A DNA stretch of 64,000 nucleotides from Pseudomonas alloputida (GCF_021283545.2 NZ_CP128540.1:4065501-4129500); one strand, 5' to 3'. Positions 48,378-62,090 are shown, counted from the first letter of the stretch. Notes: generated by a model from the letters alone, not told the origin. Made by a program: numbers and translations.

Positions 48378-48399
48378 GGGCCGCTGAACGCGGCCCTTT
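48378..48399. terminator. bidirectional terminator
   Basis: Stem GGGCCGC/GCGGCCC with loop TGAAC, flanked by AAAA on the left and TTT on the right, between convergent genes. It is a good intrinsic terminator in both directions. Confidence 0.85.
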
Positions 48400-48405
48400 G
48401 ATCTG

Positions 48406-48888
48406 TCAGTGGTTCATGTGCATGTGATCATGCCCACCACCCGCGTCGGCGTTGAGCGCACGCACTTGTGCCTGAACTTCCAGGGTTTCCTTGGCGCCCT
48501 TGGCATCCTCGATGGTCAGGGTCAGAGGCACTTTGTCACCCTCCTTCACCTGATTGTGCAGGCCCATCAGCATGACATGCAGGCCATTCGGGTCCAGGGT
48601 CACTGCCTTGCCGGCTGGCAATTCGATAGCCTTGACCTCACGCATGCCCATCACGTCACCGTTCATGGTCATCTCGTGCACCTGCACGGTCTTGGCCACG
48701 GGCGAAGCCACGCCCACCAGCTTGCTGTCGCTGCTGGCAGTCAGGACCATGAAAGCACCGGTGGACTGCTGGTGCGGCACGCTGGCACGCACCCAGGCAT
48801 CACTCACGGTGGTCTGGGCCAGGGCCGGCAGGGCCAGCCCCATCAGTACCAGGGCAGCCAGACCGCGTTTGATCGGTTGCATCGACAT
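48406..48888 (-). CDS. PCu(A)C-type periplasmic copper chaperone
   Basis: A 160-residue protein with signal peptide RGLAALVLMGLALPALA and the copper-binding pattern of the family: His-Glu-Met in VHEMTM, then Met in GMRE, then HVMLM (HxM). The C-terminal tail GGGHDHMHMNH adds a further His/Met cluster. PCuAC proteins hand Cu(I) to the CuA or CuB centres of terminal oxidases. It directly follows the SCO gene (next base after its stop), so the two work together in cytochrome oxidase assembly. Confidence 0.93.
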   Translation of the reverse strand: MSMQPIKRGLAALVLMGLALPALAQTTVSDAWVRASVPHQQSTGAFMVLTASSDSKLVGVASPVAKTVQVHEMTMNGDVMGMREVKAIELPAGKAVTLDPNGLHVMLMGLHNQVKEGDKVPLTLTIEDAKGAKETLEVQAQVRALNADAGGGHDHMHMNH

Positions 48889-49497
48889 TCAGCAGATCTC
48901 CATCAGGGTGACCAGATCTTCGGCGCATTCCTTGGCGTTCAGGGAATGGCCCAGGCTCAGGCGCAGGGTGCCACGCGTATCGTAGACGTAGCTAGTGGAC
49001 GAGTGAGAAATGGTGTAGGTGTCTCCGGCCGGAACCTTCTCGTAAAACACCTTGAATTCCTTGGCCACGGCGGCAATTTCCTCGGGGGTGCCGGTCAGCG
49101 CGGTGAACGTCGGGTCGAAGGCCTTGACGTAGGCATCGAGCACCTCGGGCGTGTCGCGCTCCGGGTCCAGGGTGATGAACACCACCTGGAACAGGTCGCG
49201 GTCGCGGCCCCTCAGCAGCTTGCGAATCTGCGCCGCCCGCGCCAGCGTGGTCGGGCAGACGGCCGGGCACTGGGTGAAGCCGAAGAAGACCATCGGCATG
49301 CTGCCGTAAAAGCTCGACAGGGTGCGCACGTTACCTTGCGGGTCTTTGAGGCTGAACTTGCGCCCGAGGATTTCGTTGCTCATGTTCTTGCCGTACTTGA
49401 ACTCGAGCCCCCGGGCCGGGCTGCAGCCTGCCAGCAGGCCAAGCCCGAGAACGCCCATGCCGGCGACAACCGCACGCCGGGTCAAAAGATCATTCAT
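48889..49497 (-). CDS. SCO1/SenC-family copper-delivery lipoprotein
   Basis: A 202-residue thioredoxin-fold protein with lipobox LLAGC (Cys 25), copper motif FTQCPAVCP (Cys 77 and 81) and distal His 165 in TISHSS. SCO proteins mature the CuA centre of cytochrome c oxidase. It starts at 49497 and ends right at the PCuAC start, forming an operon. Longer in-frame upstream starts lack a signal peptide at the very N-terminus. Confidence 0.93.
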   Translation of the reverse strand: MNDLLTRRAVVAGMGVLGLGLLAGCSPARGLEFKYGKNMSNEILGRKFSLKDPQGNVRTLSSFYGSMPMVFFGFTQCPAVCPTTLARAAQIRKLLRGRDRDLFQVVFITLDPERDTPEVLDAYVKAFDPTFTALTGTPEEIAAVAKEFKVFYEKVPAGDTYTISHSSTSYVYDTRGTLRLSLGHSLNAKECAEDLVTLMEIC

Positions 49498-49693
49498 GAA
49501 ACCATCCTTTACAGGGAAGGTGCCGGCCCTCGGGACGGGCCGGTCGAAAAACCGGTGCATTCTGGCATGACACCCAGAGGGGTTCTACCCGACCATGGCG
49601 GGGATGGCCTGCAGCCCTTTGAATACGGGCTGCGGCCTGTTGTCGCAGGGGTTGAAACCGTAACACTTTGTTGCTAAGGGAGCCGCCTTCAAC

Positions 49694-50287
<594 letters not shown>

Positions 50288-50336
50288 TCACAGACTTGCG
50301 GCCAAGTGTACGCCAACCCAGCCTTCGAACAAAGTC

Positions 50337-51371
50337 CTAGCAATTGACTCGGGAAAGCGCATATTCAGGGGCCGGCCCCCGTTGCGCCGCCAGCCAGGCC
50401 TGCATTCGCCGGTACAGGCCGCGCTCCAGCCACTGGTAGCTGAACCACGACATTAGTCCAATGGACGGCACGCACAGGGCAAATGTCAGGAACGGGTTCA
50501 GATGCAGGCGCTGACTGGCGAACCAACCGGCATACAGCACCAGCACATGTATCAGGTACACCGAGTAGGAACAGTCGCCAAGGGCCTTGAGCAGCCGATT
50601 GCCCTGGAACAGCGGCTCCATGGCCACGAAGGCCAGGACGATCATCGCACTCGGTAACCCCCAGTGCAGCAAGCGCTGGGAAGCGTCCAGACAGTAGATC
50701 GCCATGCCCGCCACACCCAGCAACGCCAGCGGCAACCACCGGCCCTGGCGGATCAGCCCGCGGCGGTACAGTACACCGACACCAATGCCCAGCAGAAACT
50801 CGTAGATGATGTCGTTGTTGTAGAAGCGGCTGACCACGCCCATGCGCCCCAGTACCTCACTGACCAGCAACAGAGCGGCAGTCACCAGCAGCAGGTGATG
50901 CCGTTGGCGTACCAGGAAGGCCAGGCCGAACAGCAGGTAGAAGAACATCTCGAAGTTCAGCGTCCAGCCCACGTTCAGGGTCGGGTACAGGCCATAGCCA
51001 CCTGGGTTTTCCGCCGGGATGAACAGCAGCGACAGGAACAGGTGCCGCCAGTCAAACGACTGATGTGGCATCCATTGGCTGAATGCCAGTAGCAATATGG
51101 CCATCAGGGCTGTGTAGAACCAGTAGGCAGGGACGATGCGCAGCGCCCGATTGAGCAGGAACTGGCGCGGCTCGACGGTTTTGTCGCGGGTCGACAGGTA
51201 GATGACCAGCCCACTGATGACGAAGAAGATGTCGACGCCTACGGCGCCACGGTCGGTGAGCAGTTGGCCGATGGGGCCGGTGGCGTGGAAGTCGAAGAAG
51301 ATCTGCATGAAATGGTGGCAGACCACCACCCAGGCGGCGAACGCCCGCAGTGCCTGAAGCGAATACAGCAT
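50337..51371 (-). CDS. acyltransferase family 3 membrane protein
   Basis: A 344-residue polytopic protein of acyltransferase-3 type. The N-terminal motif LQALRAFAAWVVVCHHF contains the catalytic-type His, and RGAVGVDIFFVISGLVIYLS follows. About ten helices follow and the C-terminus is basic. Relatives O-acetylate polysaccharide, LPS or peptidoglycan. There are no surface-polysaccharide genes nearby, so the substrate is unknown. The start at 51371 fits the family; a longer upstream frame runs through a REP element. Confidence 0.86.
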   Translation of the reverse strand: MLYSLQALRAFAAWVVVCHHFMQIFFDFHATGPIGQLLTDRGAVGVDIFFVISGLVIYLSTRDKTVEPRQFLLNRALRIVPAYWFYTALMAILLLAFSQWMPHQSFDWRHLFLSLLFIPAENPGGYGLYPTLNVGWTLNFEMFFYLLFGLAFLVRQRHHLLLVTAALLLVSEVLGRMGVVSRFYNNDIIYEFLLGIGVGVLYRRGLIRQGRWLPLALLGVAGMAIYCLDASQRLLHWGLPSAMIVLAFVAMEPLFQGNRLLKALGDCSYSVYLIHVLVLYAGWFASQRLHLNPFLTFALCVPSIGLMSWFSYQWLERGLYRRMQAWLAAQRGPAPEYALSRVNC

Positions 51372-51455
51372 GGAATACCCTGCGCTTGGCGGTGCATTGA
51401 GGCCCGTATCGAGTGCAGAGGCCAGCGCCAGCCTTGAGAGCAGCGCCGTACCTGT

Positions 51456-51480
51456 TGTAGGAGCGGGTTCACCCGCGAAG
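51456..51480. repeat. single REP-type palindrome
   Basis: GTAGGAGCGGGTTCACCCGCGAA has the species REP core (GCGGGTT/ACCCGC). It lies between the acyltransferase and cti genes, upstream of the former. Confidence 0.75.
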
Positions 51481-51565
51481 GGCTGCAAAGCAGCCCCCTT
51501 TGCAATCGATCAAGACCACCCACCCGTTCCGACCGCAAGGTACTCGGAAAGGTCAGCCAACCCGA

Positions 51566-53866
51566 TCAGAGGTTCTCGTAGCGGTTCATGTCCAGCACGC
51601 CCGCCTCGACCGGTTCGGTCTCCTTGATATAGCTGTTCAGGTCATGGAAATAGCGCCAGAAGGCCGGGTGACTGCGGCGCACACCCCAGCGCATGACAAT
51701 GCGCTCGAACTTCGCCGCGTCATCTTTGGCGTACTCCATGTCCTCGACGAACTCCGGCACATCCTTGGTCGGGATGTTGAAGATGAAGTTCGGGTAGCTG
51801 GAGAGCACCCCCGGGTACAGGGTCAGGGTATCCAGCCCCGGCTGGTAGCGGTACGCCTCACCCAGCAGGAACGCCACGTTGCTGTGCGCGCGGTTGCGCA
51901 GCAGGCTGTACACCTGACGCTGGCCGTCCTGCCCTTCGATACGCAGCATGGTCGCCTCGGGCAACTGGTTGATCACCTTCAGCCCGGCCGCCGGGCGTGA
52001 CACCAGTCGGCTGAGCGACTGCTCGGCATTGCGGAATTCTTCGCTCATCTGCGGCCGTGAGCAGAACGCGCCCTGGCAGCGGTTGATCGGGTCCGGTGCG
52101 GCATTCAGGCTGCCGGTGCGCTGCAGCAGCTTCAGTCCAAAGTCGCGTTTGGGGTTGCGCGGGTCGAGCTTGATGCCACTCGGGGTGTCGGTGTCGATGT
52201 CTTCATAATCCATCCACATCTTCACCTTGCCACTGTTCTGGTACCAGTCGCCAAGGATCGCCTTGCGCTGGTCGGCCGGCATCAGGCGCAGGAAGTTGAC
52301 CTCGGCGCCGTTGCGGATCAGGTCGAAATACAGGCGCGTCTGCAACTGGTGCGAAACGTTGCCATACACATCGAAGTTGACCGCCAGCTGGTAATACGTG
52401 CGCTCGAACAACGGGTAGTCGAACAGCCACACGGTCAGCGGCACATCCCCCACCAGGCCCTTGGTCACCGATGCGCTGTCGAAGTGACGGAAGATGCTCA
52501 GCAGCGCATTGTCGTTACCGGCCCACAGCGTCGACCATCTCGGTGCCGGCATTTCGGCATAGGCTTCACGGCGCAGTTTCTCGTAGTCGTTGCGCTTGTC
52601 ACGATAGGCGTGCCACAGGCTCAGCACACTGCCCACGTCATCGATCTGACCAGGCATGGCCAGCAGCGGGGTAGCCTCGCCGCGGTACTTGGCATCGGTG
52701 ATGTAGCGATCGAAGGCCGGCTCCTGGAACAGCGCCCAGAAGTTGTCGCGGATCACGTCGGTGGCAATCTGCCCGCGGCACACCGGGCCACGGATGAAGG
52801 TGCGCACGAAGTACTCGGCGTTATCCAGCATGAACTGGTAGCGCGCCACCGCCGGGATCGCCTCGAAGGTTTCAAACGGATTGGCCCGGTGGCGCGGGCC
52901 GTAGCCCGGAAGCGCGGCAGCATGCCAGTCACCGGCATAGAACAGCTGCTTCACGCGCTTGAGCTTCTGCGGCCCCATCGGGTAGGTGATGTGCGTCTTG
53001 TGCACGATCACGCCCTGCACCGGGATCAACCGGTAGTAGAAGTCCGTGCCCGGTGGGTCGTTGGGGCGGCGGGTGGCAATGATATCGACCGGCTTGCCAC
53101 TTGGCGTGCGCGAGCGCACCCACTGGAAGAAGTGGCCCTGCTCGCCGCCAGCGAAATGGATGTGCGCCAAAAACAGGTGCTCGTACAGCCAGCGTCCCAC
53201 CAGCGCCTCGGTGGAACCCGGGCGGTTGAGCAGTTCTTCCCACTCTGCGATCTGCCTGGCTTCGGCCGCGCTCGGCTGGATCGGCTGGTACTCCACCGGC
53301 GCACCAGCGGCCAGCCAGCGGCGCATGGTGTCATATTCCTTGTCGGTCAGCCCGGTCACCGCCAGCGGCATGCCCTCCTTGGGGTGTGCGCCGGCATAGG
53401 CGTCGAATTCATGGGGCAACGGGCACATGTTGTTGCGGCTCAGGCCCAGGACGATCTCTTCGGGCAGCTTGGCGTTGGGCGTAAGCGGGGTCTTGTGGCC
53501 CAACTCCAGCATGCGCGCCATCAACGCGGCCTGACCGCCCTGGTTGTCGAGCACCGAGTAGAAGCCCTTCTTGCGCCATTGCTCTTCGCTGTGTGCGTCG
53601 TAGAACAGCCGCGTGGTGGGGACTGCCTTGCTCCGCTCGCCCTGGTACACCGGGACCTTGCTGGCCCCGCGTACCGCGCCTTCAGGGCTTTCCAGCTTGA
53701 GCTGGCAGGCGGCGTCGTTGCAGGCGTGGCAGGCCACGCACTTCTCGGTGAAGATCGGTTGAATGTCCCGGGTGTAGGAAATAGCCGGGCTCGACTGGGG
53801 GGCCTGCCCGAATACCGCGCCGCTGATGAGCAGGGCGAAGGCGCCGGCAAGGATACGATGCACCAT
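51566..53866 (-). CDS. cti: fatty acid cis-trans isomerase
   Basis: A 766-residue periplasmic enzyme that converts cis to trans unsaturated fatty acids in membrane phospholipids, giving fast resistance to solvents and heat. A signal peptide (VHRILAGAFALLISGAVFGQA) is followed by a heme-c motif CVACH at residues 43-47 and a large domain with family blocks such as RPNDPPGTDFYYRLIPVQGV. The start at 53866 gives the usual length of the Pseudomonas protein. Expression is typically constitutive and activity is set by membrane fluidity. Confidence 0.96.
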   Translation of the reverse strand: MVHRILAGAFALLISGAVFGQAPQSSPAISYTRDIQPIFTEKCVACHACNDAACQLKLESPEGAVRGASKVPVYQGERSKAVPTTRLFYDAHSEEQWRKKGFYSVLDNQGGQAALMARMLELGHKTPLTPNAKLPEEIVLGLSRNNMCPLPHEFDAYAGAHPKEGMPLAVTGLTDKEYDTMRRWLAAGAPVEYQPIQPSAAEARQIAEWEELLNRPGSTEALVGRWLYEHLFLAHIHFAGGEQGHFFQWVRSRTPSGKPVDIIATRRPNDPPGTDFYYRLIPVQGVIVHKTHITYPMGPQKLKRVKQLFYAGDWHAAALPGYGPRHRANPFETFEAIPAVARYQFMLDNAEYFVRTFIRGPVCRGQIATDVIRDNFWALFQEPAFDRYITDAKYRGEATPLLAMPGQIDDVGSVLSLWHAYRDKRNDYEKLRREAYAEMPAPRWSTLWAGNDNALLSIFRHFDSASVTKGLVGDVPLTVWLFDYPLFERTYYQLAVNFDVYGNVSHQLQTRLYFDLIRNGAEVNFLRLMPADQRKAILGDWYQNSGKVKMWMDYEDIDTDTPSGIKLDPRNPKRDFGLKLLQRTGSLNAAPDPINRCQGAFCSRPQMSEEFRNAEQSLSRLVSRPAAGLKVINQLPEATMLRIEGQDGQRQVYSLLRNRAHSNVAFLLGEAYRYQPGLDTLTLYPGVLSSYPNFIFNIPTKDVPEFVEDMEYAKDDAAKFERIVMRWGVRRSHPAFWRYFHDLNSYIKETEPVEAGVLDMNRYENL

Positions 53867-54048
53867 GTGCGGAAAGTCCTGGTTCTTGAAAGCCATCACG
53901 ATTTGTTGCCTGGTCGTCCTGGGTGCTTCGCGCTGCCTCCACCCGCCCAACATGAGCAGTTTTCATGCAAATGGGCGACATGCCTAAAAACCGCGCAGCT
54001 TTGTTATGATTCGGCACCTTCTGATATTCGCCCGACCAGGTAGTTCCT

Positions 54049-57756
<3,708 letters not shown>

Positions 57757-57766
57757 ACGACTGCGC

Positions 57767-57866
57767 TGGCTTCTTCGCGGGCTTGCCCACACAGGTATGA
57801 CACAGCCCTCAAGGGCAGTCATTTACCTGTTGGAACGGGTTTCCCCGCGAAGAGGCCGGTACGGGC
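57767..57866. repeat. facing pair of REP-type palindromes after metH
   Basis: CTTCTTCGCGGGCTTGCCCA (57770-57789) and the inverted partner GGGTTTCCCCGCGAAGAGGCC (57837-57857) lie between metH and the DUF2970 gene and may help end the metH transcript. Confidence 0.7.
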
Positions 57867-57925
57867 AACCTCACAACCATTGCCTACACTGTCCCTGATT
57901 GCCTCTGATTTCCCCAGGAGCCACC

Positions 57926-58141
57926 ATGGACGATTCCAGCCAGGGCAAACCCCCGACCTTCTGGCAGATGCTGCACAGCATCCTCGCTGCCGCCTTCGGC
58001 GTGCAAAGCGGCAAAAACCGCGCACGCGACTTCACCCACGGCAAGGCCAGCCACTTCATTGCGCTGGGGGCGCTGTTCACCCTGGTGTTCATTGCGGTAT
58101 TGATCGGGCTGGTGCAGTTGGCCCTGCACCTGACCCGCTAA
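57926..58141 (+). CDS. DUF2970 small membrane protein
   Basis: A 71-residue protein with an N-terminal soluble part (FWQMLHSILAAAFGVQSGKNRARDF) and one C-terminal membrane helix (FIALGALFTLVFIAVLIGLVQLAL). This matches DUF2970, a family common in pseudomonads and of unknown role. ATG 57926 follows AGGAG. Confidence 0.8.
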   Translation: MDDSSQGKPPTFWQMLHSILAAAFGVQSGKNRARDFTHGKASHFIALGALFTLVFIAVLIGLVQLALHLTR

Positions 58142-58144
58142 CCT

Positions 58145-58388
58145 GTGCCGGCCTCTTCGCGGGTGAACCCGCGCCTACAGCGGCCTGTGTCCAACCCCCG
58201 ACCTGTGTCCACCCTCGTTCAGGCGTAGGAGCGGGTTTACCCGCGAATACGGTAGCGGCGGCAACGGTGAACGGCAGGTGGAAATTGGCCAGCAGGCCCG
58301 GCCCTTTCGCGGGTAAACCTGCCCCTACGACGGTCCTGCGCCATTCTCAAGGGATATGTTTTCACCGCGAAGAGGCGGCCACAGGCAA
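58145..58388. repeat. cluster of four REP-type elements
   Basis: Four copies in alternating orientation: 58147-58180 (GGCCTCTTCGCGGGTGAAC), 58225-58247 (GTAGGAGCGGGTTTACCCG), 58299-58331 (GGCCCTTTCGCGGGTAAACC) and a degenerate one at 58357-58385 (TTTTCACCGCGAAGAGGC). The 313 bases between the flanking genes hold essentially nothing else. Spacing differs, so they are not a simple tandem. Confidence 0.8.
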
Positions 58389-58454
58389 TAAGAAAGCGCC
58401 TGCGAGATTCCCTCCCGCAGACGCCCCTGCTACATCACGGTCTTGAGTTGCAAG

Positions 58455-58568
58455 TCACTGGTGGCTGACCCAATACACGGCAGTGACCACCACCAGAACG
58501 ATCAGGCAGAGGATCGCCCAGGCATCGACGCTGCTGTCAGCTTTGCGGACCTTGGTTGAGTTTCCCAT
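58455..58568 (-). CDS. 37-residue single-helix membrane protein
   Basis: ATG 58568 follows AAGAGG and encodes a 37-residue protein with a charged N-terminus (GNSTKVRKADSSVDA) and one hydrophobic helix (WAILCLIVLVVVTAVYWV), ending SHQ. Small single-span proteins often modulate larger membrane complexes. The clear ribosome binding site and codon use support it as real, but no homologue is recognised. Confidence 0.55.
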   Translation of the reverse strand: MGNSTKVRKADSSVDAWAILCLIVLVVVTAVYWVSHQ

Positions 58569-58653
58569 TGCATTGCCTCTTGTAGTGGTTATGGGAATGC
58601 ACTTCACCACCAGCAGTTAAGACGAGCAATGCCCTTCCCTCAAGCAGGGTCAT

Positions 58654-59730
58654 TCAATATTCGACCGGTGACGCCAGAAACGGGTAACGGTACCCGGGCG
58701 GCCGCCCTTCGGCACTGTAACGCCGAAAATCGACGCCGTAGTCGTCCCTTTCCAACAGCTTCAGCCAACGCCTGGCCTTGGCCTGATCGATTTCCTGCAA
58801 TACCGGAATACGGCGTTCGCGCACGCCGTCGCGGTTCAACGCCAGCCCGTGGGCATCATCGTGCAGCATCACCATGGCCCAACCGCCAAGGGTGAAATGC
58901 CCACCCATCAGTACGCTCAGGCGCCCATCGATACGCGCGCGCAAGGCTTCGGGCGAGCTGTTGACGGCAGCGAACAGCACGTCACGCCCCGGCGTGTGCC
59001 CGGCCTCCTCGAACGCCTGCATGGCACCAAAGGCCATCTGGTCATTAGCCGACCACACCAGCCGGGTGGCCGGGTAACGTTCCAGCAACTGCTTCGCTTG
59101 CTCATAGGCGCGCTGGCGGTTCCAGCCGCCGTATACCACTTGCCGCAAGCGCACCTGAGGGAAATCGGCCAGGGCGCGGCGCATGCCCTCAACGCGCAAC
59201 TGCGAGGCGGGGGTGGTCTTGACCCCGGCAAAAGCCACCAGATCCACCGGCCCTGCGTCGCGAGGCAGCTGCGCGAGCATCAGGTGCAACATCTGGAAGC
59301 CTGCCTGCTCGTCGTTGCTCATCAAGGTACCCAGTGGCTCGGCATACTTGTCGGGCTGGCCCTCGATGCTGAGGCGCTGGCTGGCGGTCAGGCCATTGTT
59401 GACCAGCAGCAGCTTCACCCCGGTGCCACGCGACAGGCGCAGGATTTCCGGTGCCACGTACTGCTCGTTGACCAGCACCAGGTAATCCGGCCGCTGCGGC
59501 GCGCTCAGGATCGCCCGGGCCTGGGTCAGTGTCAGGTCGGCGCGGCGCTCGCTATATTGCACCTGCAGGGTCATGCCCAGCTCGTCCGCGGCGGCCTGCA
59601 TGAAGCGGGTATAGCTGGTCCAGAATGTCTCGGTGGACAGCCCCGGGTTGAGAAACACCACCGAAGCCGGTTGCGCATTTGCCACCAGTGGCAAGACAAG
59701 GCACAAGCTTTGGCACAGGGCCTTGAGCAT
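58654..59730 (-). CDS. orphan periplasmic sugar-type binding protein
   Basis: A 358-residue protein with signal peptide LKALCQSLCLVLPLVANA and a class I periplasmic-binding fold of the ribose/LacI type: VVFLNPGLSTETFWTSYTRFMQAAADELGM, RLVWSANDQMAFGAMQAFEEAG, and a C-terminal GGWAMVMLHDDAHG. No permease or ATPase adjoins it, so it probably serves a sensor or chemoreceptor elsewhere, as orphan binding proteins of pseudomonads often do. The N-terminal start is set by the signal peptide. Confidence 0.8.
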   Translation of the reverse strand: MLKALCQSLCLVLPLVANAQPASVVFLNPGLSTETFWTSYTRFMQAAADELGMTLQVQYSERRADLTLTQARAILSAPQRPDYLVLVNEQYVAPEILRLSRGTGVKLLLVNNGLTASQRLSIEGQPDKYAEPLGTLMSNDEQAGFQMLHLMLAQLPRDAGPVDLVAFAGVKTTPASQLRVEGMRRALADFPQVRLRQVVYGGWNRQRAYEQAKQLLERYPATRLVWSANDQMAFGAMQAFEEAGHTPGRDVLFAAVNSSPEALRARIDGRLSVLMGGHFTLGGWAMVMLHDDAHGLALNRDGVRERRIPVLQEIDQAKARRWLKLLERDDYGVDFRRYSAEGRPPGYRYPFLASPVEY

Positions 59731-59943
59731 GGGGTCACATCTCTGCGAAGCAAACACCGGATTATAAACGCCTGGCGATGCTCAGCGCACAAATGGCAGT
59801 CAATCTCACATAGTCCATTTGGTTCTTTTCATATGCAAAAACATCACTTTAGCGCATAACCGCAACCTGCTATCGTTCCCCGGCTCCGTACCGGAGTGCG
59901 CGGCCGTGCGCGCGAATAGCTGCATGCCTGAGACAGGACTTTT

Positions 59944-61596
59944 ATGTACGTATACGACGAGTACGATCAGCGGATCATCGAGGACCGCGTCAAGCAGTTC
60001 CGTGATCAGACCCGCCGCTACCTGGCCGGTGAGCTGAGCGAAGAAGAATTCCGCCCTCTGCGCCTGCAGAACGGCCTATACATCCAACGTTTCGCGCCGA
60101 TGCTGCGTGTCGCGGTGCCGTACGGCCAGCTGAACGCCAACCAGGTCCGCACCCTGGCCAAGATCGCTCGCGACTATGACAAGGGCTACGCCCACATTTC
60201 CACCCGCCAGAACGTGCAGTTCAACTGGCCGGCGCTGGAAGACATCCCCGACATCCTCGCCGAACTGGCCACCGTGCAGATGCACGCGATCCAGACCAGC
60301 GGCAACTGCCTGCGCAATACCACCACCGACCAGTTCGCCGGTGTGGCCGCAGACGAAATCGTCGACCCGCGCCCGTGGTGTGAAATCGTCCGTCAGTGGA
60401 CCACCTTCCACCCGGAATTCGCCTACCTGCCACGCAAGTTCAAGATCGCCATCAACGGCTCGCAGGAAGACCGCGCCGCCATCGAAGTGCACGACATTGG
60501 CCTTGAGCCGGTGCGCAACGCTGCCGGCGAACTGGGCTTCCGTGTGCTGGTAGGTGGTGGCCTGGGCCGTACCCCGGTGGTGGGCTCGTTCATCAACGAG
60601 TTCCTGCCGTGGCAGGACCTGATCAGCTACCTCGACGCCATCCTGCGCGTGTACAACCGTTACGGTCGCCGTGACAACAAGTACAAGGCGCGGATCAAGA
60701 TCCTGGTCAAGGCCCTTACCCCGGAAGTGTTCGCCGAAAAGGTCGAGGCCGAAATGGTCCACCTGCGTGGCGGCACCACCACCCTGACCGAAGCCGAAGT
60801 GCAGCGCGTATCGCGCCACTTCGTCGACCCCGAGTACCTCGCACTCGACAACGTCGACTACACCGCCCTGGATGCCGAGCACCCAGGGTTCGCCCGCTGG
60901 CGCTCGCGCAACACCCGCGCCCACAAGCGCCCGGGCTACGTGGCTGTGACCCTGTCACTCAAGCCTACCGGTGTTGCCCCGGGCGACGTGACCGACAAGC
61001 AGCTGGACGCCGTGGCCGACCTGGCCGAACGCTACAGCTTCGGCTTCCTGCGCACCTCGCACGAGCAGAACATCATCCTCGCCGACGTCGAGCAGCGCCA
61101 GTTGCACGCGCTGTGGCTTGAACTGCGCGAGAGCGGCTTCGCCACCCCGAACATCGGCCTGCTGACCGACATCATCTGCTGCCCGGGTGGCGACTACTGC
61201 TCGCTGGCCAACGCCAAGTCGATCCCGATTGCCGAGTCCATCCAGCGCCGCTTCGACGACCTGGACTACCTGTTCGACATCGGCGAAATCGACCTGAACA
61301 TCTCCGGCTGCATGAACGCCTGCGGCCACCACCACGTGGGCCACATCGGCATCCTCGGCGTGGACAAGAAGGGTGAGGAGTTCTACCAGGTGTCGCTGGG
61401 CGGCAACGCCGCACGCGGCGCAAGCCTGGGCAAGATCCTTGGCCCGTCCTTCGCGCAGGATGACATGGCCGATGTGATCGAGAAGCTGATCGCCGTGTAC
61501 GTCGAGCAACGTACCGAGGAAGAGCGTTTCATCGACACCTACCAGCGTATCGGCATCGACCCCTTCAAGGAACGCGTCTATGCAGCGAATCATTAA
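59944..61596 (+). CDS. cysI: sulfite reductase hemoprotein subunit (nitrite/sulfite reductase family)
   Basis: A 550-residue enzyme. The N-terminal half has the siroheme ferredoxin-like domain (LAKIARDYDKGYAHISTRQNVQFNW). The four [4Fe-4S]/siroheme cysteines are Cys 413 and 419 (CPGGDYC) and Cys 456 and 460 (GCMNACGHHH). It reduces sulfite to sulfide in cysteine synthesis. It overlaps the DUF934 gene by 17 bases, the usual partner in pseudomonads. Reductant probably comes from ferredoxin or a separate reductase. Confidence 0.92.
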   Translation: MYVYDEYDQRIIEDRVKQFRDQTRRYLAGELSEEEFRPLRLQNGLYIQRFAPMLRVAVPYGQLNANQVRTLAKIARDYDKGYAHISTRQNVQFNWPALEDIPDILAELATVQMHAIQTSGNCLRNTTTDQFAGVAADEIVDPRPWCEIVRQWTTFHPEFAYLPRKFKIAINGSQEDRAAIEVHDIGLEPVRNAAGELGFRVLVGGGLGRTPVVGSFINEFLPWQDLISYLDAILRVYNRYGRRDNKYKARIKILVKALTPEVFAEKVEAEMVHLRGGTTTLTEAEVQRVSRHFVDPEYLALDNVDYTALDAEHPGFARWRSRNTRAHKRPGYVAVTLSLKPTGVAPGDVTDKQLDAVADLAERYSFGFLRTSHEQNIILADVEQRQLHALWLELRESGFATPNIGLLTDIICCPGGDYCSLANAKSIPIAESIQRRFDDLDYLFDIGEIDLNISGCMNACGHHHVGHIGILGVDKKGEEFYQVSLGGNAARGASLGKILGPSFAQDDMADVIEKLIAVYVEQRTEEERFIDTYQRIGIDPFKERVYAANH

Positions 61597-62074
61597 GAAC
61601 AACCAGATCGTCGACGAAACCTGGCACCTGCTGCCCAAGGAAACCTCGTTCGACGAGCTGACCAACTGCGACGACTACATCGTGCCGCTGCAAATGTGGC
61701 GCGACCATGCCCACGTGCTCAAGGCCCGCGATGGCGGCCTGGGTGTATGGCTGGACAGCGACCAGGAAGCGGAGGAAATCGGTGAAGACGTGCACCACTT
61801 CCAGGTCATCGCCCTGAACTTCCCGGCATTCACCGACGGCCGCAGCTACTCCAATGCGCGTCTGCTGCGTGACCGCTACAAGTTCAAGGGCGAACTGCGC
61901 GCCATCGGCGATGTGCTGCGCGACCAGCTGTTCTTCATGGCCCGCTGCGGCTTCGACGCATTCGCCATCCGTGCCGACAAGGACCCGGAAGACGCGCTGC
62001 AAAGCCTGAAGGACTTCTCGGTGACCTACCAGGCCGCCACCGACGAACCGCTGCCGCTGTTCCGCCGCCGCTGA
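61580..62074 (+). CDS. DUF934 protein, sulfite-reductase partner
   Basis: A 164-residue protein of the DUF934 family (MQRIIKNNQIVDETWHLLP ... VIALNFPAFTDGRSYSNARLLRDRYKFKGELRAIGDVLRDQLFFMARCGFDAFAI). It always sits with cysI in these bacteria and is required for assimilatory sulfite reduction, probably as an assembly or electron-transfer helper. It overlaps cysI by 17 bases. A strong terminator follows. Confidence 0.9.
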   Translation: MQRIIKNNQIVDETWHLLPKETSFDELTNCDDYIVPLQMWRDHAHVLKARDGGLGVWLDSDQEAEEIGEDVHHFQVIALNFPAFTDGRSYSNARLLRDRYKFKGELRAIGDVLRDQLFFMARCGFDAFAIRADKDPEDALQSLKDFSVTYQAATDEPLPLFRRR

Positions 62075-62090
62075 TCGTCCCGCCCCAGCG

